Source of the DNA: Rhopalosiphum padi
Taxonomy: Eukaryota; Arthropoda; Insecta; Hemiptera; Aphididae
Direction: 5' to 3'
DNA: 64,000 nucleotides
Assembly: GCF_020882245.1 (NCBI RefSeq)
Contig: NC_083600.1
Location: 25,978,001 to 26,042,000, forward strand
Shown here one piece after another: positions 24,390 through 34,879 of the stretch. The translations under genes and the position numbers were made by a program. Below the pieces are notes generated by a model. It was not told the DNA's origin. It saw only the letters and a list, made by a program, of their open reading frames with translations, and did not search any database. How positions within the stretch are numbered: position 1 is the stretch's first letter; every line of letters starts with the position of its first letter.

Positions 24390-26330
24390 TCAGTCTTCTT
24401 GACATAACTCACATTCAAAATATTTTACTCCAAAATCAATACCTGCACAGGCTGTGTGCGCCCATTTTTTACAGAAATTACAACGTATCCATGTCTCATT
24501 AGATTTAGAATGTTTGTATAAATCATTACAATAAAGACAAGCAACTTCATCTTCATCATTATCAACATCATCAGCTTCACTTTGAGCATCGTTTTCAGTT
24601 GGAACATCTAAAAATAATTTGCGATTTACTGGTCTTTTTGATTTTCTAATTACTTTTTCTTGTTTCTTTTTTATATTCTTAATATGTGGATTCTTCATAA
24701 CTGCCTGAGTGTTTTTAGATTTGATTTTCATAGACTTTTTTAATTCTTTATCTTTTTTCTCATTTTGTTTTTCTTTTAATTGTTTTATGAGTGGACTTTT
24801 TGTAAGCACTTGAGTTCCTGTAGATCTATTTTTATTTGATTTTCTAGGGCCAGCAAAGGAACAGCTAGGCAAAGGTGAAATTTTTTGTATTATTTTAGAA
24901 ATATTTTCAGTATTTAGGTTTGTTTCTGTGTTTGAACAAGCAGGCATTGGCAAAAGTAATGGAGAAGTCTGAAAATTTGTATCTATGTCTACAACAGTCA
25001 CATTATTCACATTATCTTCAGTATCTTCAGTACTTGGAAAAATGACTTCATTTTGTTCCTCAGAAAGTATATTTGTATTATTAGTAGGTTCTTCAAAATT
25101 CAAATTATTTGTTGTCAAACTTGGAGCAAATAAATGATCTGGAAAGATATCTGGGTTATATGGATTTAAACCGCAGGCTTGAAATGATGACAAAATATTC
25201 TTCATTGTAACTGTTTTTACAAAAGCACGACCAAAAATGTTAGATATTTGATAGAGTCCAACTGTTCGGCCTGCATTAGCCTTTAACCAAATTTCTATTT
25301 CTTGGTTAAAATATACATCAAGAGGACCAAAAATACCAACATCCAAAGGTTGAAGTCGGTGCGTGCAATGAGGAGGTAGACAAAGTAAAACAACACCTGA
25401 CTTTTTAGCAAGTTCAAGTGCATCTACTGTTTTGTGACTTGAATGGCCATCTAGAAGTAATAACACTTTTTCTTCAAGACTAGGTTTAACATTCCTTATA
25501 AAGTGGTTCATCCATTCAATAAATAATTCCCCAGTCATATAACCTGTGTCCTGATACATTTTCAAAGTACCTGGAGGGGCTCCATCGTACAAATTAGCAT
25601 TAAATGTTTTTCTGGGAAAAATGAGAGCAGGGGGTACACATTGCCCAGATGAACCTATACAACAAACCACTGTAACATGCTGCCCACGTTCGGCACTTGT
25701 TAATACACCTACTTGTTTTTTGCCCTTTTGAGCAAATATCTTTGATGGCTTTTGTACCGTTGTCAATGCAGATTCATCCATATTATATATTTTTTCAACT
25801 GATATGTTTTCATTGCGCATAGTGTCAAAAAAAAGATTAAAAAATTTGTGTACCTGTGGCTTGTTAAAAGCTTGTGCTCTGGCAGCTGATGTTGGTTCCG
25901 GAGAACGTAATGATAGCTGTGGATTTCTTTTACGAAACCCAGCTAACCAGTCCCACCCTGCTTCTCTCTTTTCTTTATTAAAGTTATGTGGAATATGAGC
26001 TTCTTCGGCAAAATCATAAGCCATTTTCTTTACTTCTTGGACAGTCATTCCAAAAAATCTAGACTCCAAGTTTAAAATATGGTCAATCAATTTTTTTTCT
26101 ACCATAGATGGCAAACAACTTGGTCGACCAAGATGTTTCACTATTCCTTTTGCTATTTTATTTGTATTATGAAAATGACGACGAAGTGTAGCTTGAGGTA
26201 TATTGAAATATTTGGAAGCTTTAAGCCACCCCATTTCTTTATTTTGTACAGCCAATATAGCTTTCTTCATACTTTCTTCCGACCATGTTTGTCGTTTAGT
26301 TTTTCTTGCATAGTGGGATACCATTCTCAA
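24390..26330 (-). CDS. Pogo-type transposase with C-terminal PHD-like finger
   Basis: A single-exon frame of 646 residues. The N-terminal psq-type helix-turn-helix spans about 12-58. A CENP-B-like DNA-binding region follows at about 65-140 (GWDWLAGFRKRNPQLSLR). The DDE_1 domain spans about 175-375, with the catalytic aspartates readable as D185 (YNMDES), D294 (LLLDGHSSH) and D330 (CTHRLQPLDVGIFGPL); 35 residues separate the last two. A lysine/serine-rich linker leads to a cysteine-rich C terminus at about 596-646 with spacing of the C4HC3 type (CLYC, IRCNFC, HTAC, ECELC), as in PHD fingers. Pogo-family transposases cut and paste DNA at TA sites. The gene lies entirely between the inverted repeats. 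There is no stop, frameshift or missing catalytic residue. Confidence 0.93.
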   Translation of the reverse strand: MRMVSHYARKTKRQTWSEESMKKAILAVQNKEMGWLKASKYFNIPQATLRRHFHNTNKIAKGIVKHLGRPSCLPSMVEKKLIDHILNLESRFFGMTVQEVKKMAYDFAEEAHIPHNFNKEKREAGWDWLAGFRKRNPQLSLRSPEPTSAARAQAFNKPQVHKFFNLFFDTMRNENISVEKIYNMDESALTTVQKPSKIFAQKGKKQVGVLTSAERGQHVTVVCCIGSSGQCVPPALIFPRKTFNANLYDGAPPGTLKMYQDTGYMTGELFIEWMNHFIRNVKPSLEEKVLLLLDGHSSHKTVDALELAKKSGVVLLCLPPHCTHRLQPLDVGIFGPLDVYFNQEIEIWLKANAGRTVGLYQISNIFGRAFVKTVTMKNILSSFQACGLNPYNPDIFPDHLFAPSLTTNNLNFEEPTNNTNILSEEQNEVIFPSTEDTEDNVNNVTVVDIDTNFQTSPLLLPMPACSNTETNLNTENISKIIQKISPLPSCSFAGPRKSNKNRSTGTQVLTKSPLIKQLKEKQNEKKDKELKKSMKIKSKNTQAVMKNPHIKNIKKKQEKVIRKSKRPVNRKLFLDVPTENDAQSEADDVDNDEDEVACLYCNDLYKHSKSNETWIRCNFCKKWAHTACAGIDFGVKYFECELCQED

Positions 26331-27054
26331 CTACAGTGAATAAATTAAAAAACAATTAATTAATATGATAATACCTATAACCATAATAATCTATAAGAGC
26401 TATAATAAAATTAAAATATAAATAATAGGTAAAAATGTACCTATAGTCATAATATATTATACTATAGGTAAAATGACACACAGCTATGTCATTTTGCCTG
26501 ATACCATACAAGTTTTTTTCAAAGTTTTTATGGTAAAAGTATTATAATAAGCGTAATTATAAAATAATAGTAGTATAGCTTACCTTTTTATGTTCAACTT
26601 CTAGCAAAAAAAAATGAAGGAACATAAAAATTTGTATTTTTATATTAATTTTTAAAAATGATAAAAAAAAAAGTTGATAAGACACAAAACACATTTTTGT
26701 AAACAAATTCTCTGATAAGATCAAAACATGTGGTCACTGTATACAATCATAAGTAGGAGGTTATATGTCAAGTATTTAAAGAGTCTTTGGTTCCTAAATG
26801 TCAATAATTCTAATCAAAACATCAATGTGTCATATTACCCTAATATGTCATATTAAGCCAGTCTCCCCTATATTTTATAATATATACACCAACATTATCC
26901 TTATTTTAAACGTAAATTGTACGTGCTGTGTGCCTGTGTTGAATGGGTTCAGCCATGTGGCATGATGCCGCGGACATCTGCATCGTACACCTAACCCTAT
27001 ATAAACAGTATAAGACGACCACACTAATTCGAACTACCAGATAGACAGATAGTC

Positions 27055-27207
27055 AAGGCCGGATTAAGAACATATTGGGCCCCGGGGCTGAAATTTCATT
27101 TGGGCCCTTTTAACAATATATGCTTTTCAAAACCTTAAATTGTTGGGCCCCTTTTACTTTGGTACTTTAGAGGGCCCCGGGGCTTCCGCCCCGGCGTCGG
27201 CCCTGAC
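27055..27207. mobile_element. Short GC-rich element with imperfect inverted ends
   Basis: The left end CAAGGCCGGATTAAG and the reverse complement of the right end CAGGGCCGACGCCGG form imperfect inverted termini. The inside has repeated GGGCCC motifs. I could not find a target duplication. Similar CAG-starting ends occur in other short elements in this window. Confidence 0.4.
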
Positions 27208-27501
27208 TATCACGATTTATGTAAAAAATAGTCGACATCAAGGAGGAGATGAAGTTAACCTAGAAATTATTTATATAAGTAGACCAAAATTGAAAATATT
27301 ATATACGTGCAGATTATTAATTCCCAAAGTCATTATTAGTCATCATAAGTCACTATATCATTGTTCTAATCGAAATCCTAAATTATTTTCTTGTCGTTCT
27401 TGGCACATCCGTAGGAAAATAATATGTATATGTATATAAAAGGGCTATTTGCAGGAATATACTGAGCAATGTAGGTAGTAGGTAGTAGGTACACATTTGC
27501 C

Positions 27502-28010
27502 CGGGCAATGTAATCTATGAATTTTTTTTTAACCAACTAATAATTTTTTATTTTTACTAAAAATTATTATCTATTATTATCTATTTTTTATTTATAATAA
27601 TTTATAGTATTGATTTTTTATTAAAAACAATGATTATTAATTTTATTCATCGTGTGTCATAATATTACGATTATTTTGTTGGAATAACTAATATTATCAT
27701 TTTATCTTTAAAATAAATTAAATTAAATTTTCAAATAATTGCAATTTTACAATAAATTATAAAATTTTTGAAATTCTGTGTATAAACTTATTTTTGTTAA
27801 TAACAATCTAAAACAAACAAAAACAAAAAAGTCATTAAATTATTATTTTTTTTGTTATTCCATAAAAATAATCGTAATAATATTATGAGATATGAATAAA
27901 AAAAATCAATACTATAAATTATTATAAATAGATAATAACAAATTATAATTTTTAATAAAAATAAAAAATAATATTAGTTGGTTAAACAAATGTATGGTTT
28001 ACATTGCCCG
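27502..28010. mobile_element. Fold-back element with long inverted repeats (MITE)
   Basis: The left arm begins CGGGCAATGTAA and the right arm ends with its reverse complement. The arms stay alignable for roughly 180 bp each (AACCAACTAAT, then ATAATTTATAGTATTGATTT, then ATATTACGATTATTTT), leaving a short AT-rich centre near 27,700-27,850. There is no ORF. The arms differ at many positions, so it is not young. No clear target duplication was found. Confidence 0.75.
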
Positions 28011-28245
28011 TAATGTATATATATATATATATATAAATTATAAATACAAATCAATGTATGAAAGTATGAAATTGCTGGTGCTTAGATAATTAGATCATAA
28101 TATACATATACTATATACATATATATATATGATCTAAGTGCTGGTGTGTAATAGGGTTGTTATATTCTGTGGTGTAAGTGTGTAAAGTGTAACTGACATA
28201 AGGTGATTACTGATTTGTGATTACCGTAATAACGTCTACATTATA

Positions 28246-28326
28246 AAGTGTAACAAGACTAATGACTATTTAATAAAGTTCCATTACAAATGTTTCTATA
28301 ATTGTTAAATAGTCCTGTTACACTAT
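28246..28326. repeat. Imperfect inverted repeat, about 80 bp
   Basis: AGTGTAACAAGACTA on the left pairs with TAGTCCTGTTACACT on the right. The left arm carries an extra 7 bases. It may be a tiny MITE. Confidence 0.5.
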
Positions 28327-29314
28327 GTATATTTATGTCGTTCTTAGTTTTCGTGATTAGGAATGGCAGAAAGCAGAACTATAGAATATAGATAGAATTG
28401 TCCGGAAACAAATATAATTTTGAAATAAAAATATAATATAATATAAGAATATATATAATAATACTAATTTAACGTTTTTCTCTGTATAGCAAGTTGTTAG
28501 TATTATTATTATCCCATTTAAAGTTTATTTTATTATTATAATCAACAGCTTCTCTTTTTTTTTTGTATAAATAGAATAGTTTACATCACGGTCTTTGAAA
28601 ATATCTTTAAGATTGTTTACAAAATACATTTTTACCGAGACTTTACATAATCCTTTTGTAATTACCTATTAGAATATCAACGGGCAACGGCCCCGGTGGT
28701 TTAATTCTAAATTATATTTAAATTTAACTATTGTTCTGTGCTACGGCTGTAGGATAATATTAGTAGTAGTTATATTATTATAATATAAGTTTTCGTTAGA
28801 CGGCGTTAATAATTTAGTATTTCCTATTTGAACTTGTTTCTGAATCCAAGGTGGATATAATATATCATATTCACAATCCACCTTGTCTGAACCATTTGAA
28901 ATTCATTGATAAAGTTTTGGACACCAGTTCATTTAGTTCATTACATTCACCCATAGACTATAGAGTAATATACTTTAATATAGTAATAATATATATTTAC
29001 TTGCATAATTTCTATTGACTCTGAATATAGTACTATATCTATATAACTATAACTATAATCTATTCTGTGCTATATCTATATACTAAAAATAAGATAGTAC
29101 TATCTAAAACTGTGCCACGGAATAAGATACCTTAATCCGTAATAATTATTGTCCATTGGTGGTTTGTAATGATTAGAAGTCTGATAAGTGATAAATATAT
29201 CAATACAATATGTTAAAGTAAATAACATTTGACAAATAGCAAATGCTAAATAGTTGAAATTTGAATTAAAAATTCGAAAATGCTTTTGTAAATTGTATGT
29301 TAAATTTGCCAAGT

Positions 29315-32300
29315 ATGAACGAAGAAATGGAAAAATGTGTACTTCAAAATATTCCTTGGGCTAATTTACCACCAGCCGTAAAACAAGTAATTTTTAAATA
29401 TTACATATAATTTTGATTTAATAAAATTTGGGTATTGCTTAAAACCAGACACTTGAAAACCAATAACACTCACAATTTACTTACCTGCTTATTATAAAAT
29501 CATGAAAAATAATGATTAAACTAACTAATTGTAATTCCAAGAATTTTTTGGTATCATTATTGTGGTGCTTTGTGCATATATAACTTTTTAAACTGAATAT
29601 TCAACTTTTAAATATTCTTACAAAATATTAAATGTTAATAAGTATATTTATATTTTTCAGGGAGTTGGAAATTCTCTAAAAGAGTACAAAAAATGTATTT
29701 CTGTGTACAGCATAAGGAATCAAGTTCGATACAAAACAAATTTAGGTAACACTACACTTATAATATTAGTAATAGTTTTAGTATGTTTTAATTGTTATTT
29801 TATTGCAGTGAGAACAGTTGTTAGAAACGAACAAAATTACTATGAAGATTTGATGACATATAGTAGAGAAAATTTGATGCTTTATCCATACCATCTATCT
29901 GATGTAATTGTTAAAGGACTAAGAATAACACCATTTCAATTTTATATATCAACGATTATACATGTTATGGAGTCAGACAAAAGCTATGATTCAATTCCAA
30001 ATTTCACAGCAGTTGATTGTATTTATACCTAATAAATTAGTTTTATTTATTGAAGTTTATTAAATTGATTCAGTGGTGTATTTATTTTATTGTTTTTTGA
30101 TTGTTAGTTACAGTGAAGAAGGATGTAAAGAATAATTTTATAAGTCATTATATATTATATTATTAACAATATAAATTAAAAATAATTATAAATATACAGA
30201 TGATCACACAATCAGTGAAAATTGTTTTTCCTATATAAGTTCTAGAAATATAAAAGATTTAATCACTCCTTTACTATAAATATGCCACAAAAATTTAACT
30301 ATGTATATTTTGTTTTTAATTTACTTATTTTTGTATTTATACTTCTATTTCTAGGTCTTAGAATACTAGGAATTGGTCGTAACGAGTATATTGAATTAAT
30401 GAATCAATGCCGAACAAAAAATAAACTTTTTAGAAGGAAAAATGAGATACGACCAATGTTACCATCTCAACCAATAGATATAAATCCAGATCCTTGGTGG
30501 ACTGTTGATGTTGGATGTTTGTTTGAAGATGATATTAAAGTATATTATAATTTAATTACTATAATTTAAATCACTACAAGAATATACATCATTTTATTTT
30601 AGTTAAAAATTAAATTTTTATAATTTATTTTAAAGACCATCAATGAAGACGAAAAAAAATTTATTGACCATATAATTGATAATGGACAACAAATGGCTGG
30701 AAGCTTAGATTACAATATACTCCATAGTCTTTACAAGTAAATAATTATTAATATTTTTACTACATATTAAAACTAATTATTTTATATAATATGATTTTAA
30801 TTTATTTATAGAAAAGGTTTAATTTACTATGATGTTCCAATATATGATGATGACCATATAATAGTATCAACGCTTGGTGGTTTTGTTATGAACAGAGTGC
30901 TTGGTGATAATTTTGAAAATCTCCTTTACAAAATTTTTGTATCTATTGATGAACACACTTCAGTTAGTGAGGTAATTATTTTTCTAATACATAACATTTT
31001 TTATATACTTAAAATATCTATTTTTAAAAGTTGGCTACAGTATTAGAGATTGATTTGGAATCTGTTAAAAATGCAGTTTCCTTATTTTGCCGATTGAAAA
31101 TTGCACAAAAGAAAAGTCCTAAAAGTTTTTCTACTCATTTATCCTGGTCTGGTTCAAAGAATATACCAAAATTAGAAATAGTAAATGTAGAAAATGTATC
31201 TGATGTATCTTCTTCAATAATATTACCCACTGAAATACCAGATATTCTTGAATCATCGCCAGATAAAAGTAATGCTGAAAAAAGAATGGCTTTTTTGTTT
31301 GATTCAACTCTTACAGCATTTTTAATGATGGGTAATCTGTCCCCTGTAAGTATACAATTTTATTTTAAACATTTTTTATTAAATTATATTTTCATTAAAA
31401 TAAACATTCAAATTTAGAGTCTAAAAGATCATGCAGTTACATTATTTGAAGCTGGCAAATTAACTGATGAAGCATTAAATGTGTTTTTGGATGAACTTGA
31501 TAAAGTTGCAGACGGTTATAGTTCTGGTAGTTGTGTTTTTGGAAGTGAAACTCCTAGTGCAGGTGAGAGTGAAGGTGAAGCTAGACGATATTTTGAACAT
31601 GCATTAACACTCAGAAGTACTGTGAAAGCATTGAGATCAGAAAATTGCTCCGGTAAACTGGATCTTATTCGATGGGAAAGTCTTAAGTCTTTAACAGCAG
31701 ATACATGTGTTAGATTTTTGAAAAAAAATTACAAGTGAGATTATCTTGGTTTATTAAATTTGTTTAGTAAATATATTTTAATTATTTTTAGTTTATTAAT
31801 GTCAATGGCTCCTTTAAACAAAGAAACACCTCTTTTAACATCACCAAAATTACCACATATTGGTCCTCCTATACCTGAAGTTAATTCAGTTTGGTTTAAA
31901 TTATATTTATATCATAAAACATGTTATGGACCTCCATCACTACTTTTGATTAGAGGTAAATAATAAATATAGAAAATAAATTGTTACTTGTTATTACTAT
32001 TTAATGAATGGTTTTAATAGGTGTACGCTTGTGGAATGTTCCTAAAATGTTTCGACATTGTTCTAAAGTAATGATAACTACTTGGGGACATGATCCACAT
32101 TTTATATCTATTGAGAACTTATTAACCATTATTAATGACACATTAAAAGAATCACCAGTTCTTATACAAGTAATTGAAAAAATATATATATTTATCCCAA
32201 GTCAGTACTAGTTTTATGTTTTTAGGCTTGTAATCCAAATACTTGTGTATTACCATTCCCAAAAATGAACCATTTACAAAATGGTAAGTAATATTGACAT

Positions 32301-34534
32301 ATTGACCTTTAAGCATTTAATATAGAATTTATTACATTAATTAATATAATTTATTGTTTAGAACACTCATTTTTATATGAAGAAAATTTTTTAAAAAGTC
32401 TATCAAATGTTTTAAACATTGAAAATACATGTGGTTACATAACTTGTGTAACAACACCTACTAAATATGAAAAGAAATTTACTTCAGAACAGTCCAGTGG
32501 TTAGCAAATTTTACAATTAATTAATTAATTAATCAATCAATTAATTATTTATTATTTTTTTATTTTTAATAGATGTTTCACCTGTTTTTCAAAAAAATGG
32601 AGTATCTCTCTTAAAAGAAGAATTAGATAAATTAAATGATGCAACGTGCATAAAGAAAACACTGCTATTAGAACCTGTTTATGATACATCAGAGTGGACT
32701 TTGTTAGACTGTTGTTTTGGTGTGCCACTTTTTAATTCAGATATCAACCAAAACATTTGTAAACATATTGTAGAAAATCAAATGTGGAATGAAGAAAAGT
32801 AAATTTATATATTTAATTTTTAAATTAATGCATAGTTCAAATTAGATAATGGAATAAATGTATTGACACATCTTACAGGAAAAATAGGGACACATTTTGT
32901 TTTTATTATCAACACGTACAAATTTAAAAGAATATCATGTTTGTTTGTGAATTAGGTAACAAGACAACAGCAAATACAAATTTTCATCAGTTATCATTCT
33001 ATTTTTTTATACTTTATATTGGAATGAATTGAACTATTAATTATTATTAAACTTAAACAAAAGTATATTATACATGTCCTCTTTTTGGATTTGTACTATA
33101 TTTTAATTTTTTAATCTTTACATTTAAAAATTAAAATATTGTGAAAAAAACAATTATAAAACATAGATAATATTCTCTTATAAGTTTGATAATAGATCAA
33201 TTTAACCAATATTTAAGTTAATAATACAAAATTGGAACTTTTGAATGTAAATTTACAAGATTTTTCTTGAACAATTAAATGATGCAACATGATATATATA
33301 TATATATATATATATGTGTCTGTTTATTGGGGTTAACCTTAAAAGTTTATAATTCTATATCATTCAACTTAATACTAAAAATCCTATAAAATAATAGAGA
33401 ATTTTACATATTTTTACTTGTACAAAAAACAAAAATTTACCTACACAATTTAACTTAAATAACACTGACCCAAGACTTATTAATATAAATCGTAGACCAT
33501 TGGAAATGGTTACCAACATTACTCGGCCTACCAAATAAGAAATTGTTGAATATTAATGCTTATTATTAGCTTTAGACCTTTCACAAAATTTACAGGATAT
33601 TCTTAAAATAATATTTCAAAATTAATTTTAATATTTATCTTGATAAAATAAAATAAAACATAATTTTGTAACTTAAACAATATTCTTATATATAAAAATA
33701 ATATTTTTAAACCATGTTATTAGTGTATGTAAATGAAATTTTCTAAATTTTTTGTTCTTATTAATAGTGTTATGAAACTTGTGGAATCAAATGAGTTATT
33801 ATCAAAAGATTTATTAAATTTTATTGAGTTATACAAGGTAAGATGTATTTATATTTTATTTTATAAAAAAGAAATTGATTTACACAGCTAAAATTACCAT
33901 ATTTTTTTTATACATCCTTTTAAATTTAAAAGTTTTTAAAATTGCTTTATATTTATACAATATTAAGTATTTTTGTGTATTTAACTTTTAATATCTTTAT
34001 AATTTATTTTCCTGTCACACCTTGATTACCATCTTTTTAACTTCTAATACCTAATCACCACTATCATTTCAACGCTTAGTAATTCTTTCTATGATTTACT
34101 CTTTTCTAGTTTTCTTTGTTAATGCCACGTATTAGTACATACTTTCCAATTATCCTGATTTCCATATCACCTTAACTCTTTTTTCTAAATTCATTATATA
34201 TCAATACAATTATCTCCTTTATTTAAAAAATCTCTTTATATTTTTTATATAATATGCAGTATTGCAGTTATTACTGTATACACCTATATGCGCTTAATGA
34301 ATTTTATAATTTAATTATTTTGATAAATTTTATAAATAATGGCAGTAAAAAACCGCATATATATTTACATAACTCCTATGAAATTTATTTTACTATAATA
34401 TTGATATAAATTACATTATTTTTTAGGACTCTGACAAAGATTTTGAAGATTTATTACCATTTGATAAATCATCAATAGCATGGCCTGTTGATTGTTTGAT
34501 ATTCGAAAATGGAAAATTGACAGTATGGAAGTAA
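29315..34534 (+). CDS. FAM91 family protein
   Basis: Fifteen coding exons: 29315-29386, 29661-29745, 29809-30018, 30355-30539, 30636-30736, 30812-30971, 31031-31345, 31418-31734, 31792-31955, 32021-32169, 32226-32283, 32362-32499, 32573-32798, 33768-33837, 34427-34534. The joined frame is 2,358 nt, 785 residues, against about 838 in human FAM91A1. The N-terminal FAM91 domain is very well kept (LMLYPYHLSDVIVKGLRITP, LGIGRNEYIELMNQCR, LLYKIFVSIDEHTSV, ATVLEIDLESVKNAVSLFCR). The C-terminal domain runs from about residue 420 (GPPSLLLIRG, LWNVPKMFRH) to the final SIAWPVDCLIFENGKLTVWK and TAA. FAM91A1 is known to work with TBC1D23 and the WDR11 complex in capturing endosome-derived vesicles at the trans-Golgi; that role here is inherited from the family. 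Several introns are only 54-100 bp. The stop codon lies 345 bp from the stop of the convergent TTK gene. Confidence 0.95.
33292..33315. repeat. AT dinucleotide microsatellite
   Basis: About 12 uninterrupted AT units in the 969-bp intron between FAM91 exons 13 and 14. Confidence 0.9.
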
Positions 34535-34879
34535 TTAAGTGTATTAAAAATTATTATTTTCATCATATTATTCATTATTAATTTATTACTATAATTCCAA
34601 TAATATGCGAGTTATATACAATTTTGTTAAATTAATTTTAAATTTAATTAAAATAACTTAAGTTAAAACACTAAAACAATATAAAATGTATAATGTAAAC
34701 AATAATTCATTAAGATAAAACAATTATATATATTATTTATATAATTACATCACAATTTATTTTAAGGTACTGTATGTTTATCAATACTCAAAATAATATA
34801 TACATTTGAAGAACACGTTTGAAACAACAATATGAATTATAAATACAACATTTTAGTACATATAATATAAAAAAAGTAC

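Larger units (their letters stand above)
23835..26868 (-). mobile_element. Complete pogo-type DNA transposon
   Basis: The 3,034-bp element is flanked by TA at 23833-23834 and 26869-26870. Its terminal inverted repeats are identical over 25 bp, beginning GGGGAGACTGGCTTAATATG. Variants of TGACATA/TGTCATTTTACC recur inside both ends (about 24018-24061 and 26466-26505) and could be extra transposase-binding sites. A 77-bp tandem duplication lies near the left end (24191-24345). The single transposase gene is on the minus strand. TA duplication, a DDE_1-type transposase and length all fit the pogo branch of Tc1/mariner. The perfect ends and open reading frame suggest recent activity. Confidence 0.92.
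26870..29314. other. Repeat-rich intergenic stretch upstream of FAM91
   Basis: No coding region is supported. It holds a GC-rich short element near 27055-27207, a 509-bp fold-back element at 27502-28010, an AT microsatellite at about 28015-28034, and a smaller hairpin at about 28246-28326. A 10-bp stem (CAAGGTGGAT/ATCCACCTTG) lies at about 28848-28886. Confidence 0.6.

Noticed and set aside
28015..28140. AT-rich palindromic patch as a replication origin or element end
   Set aside because: Explained by an AT microsatellite and chance AT pairing; no other supporting feature.
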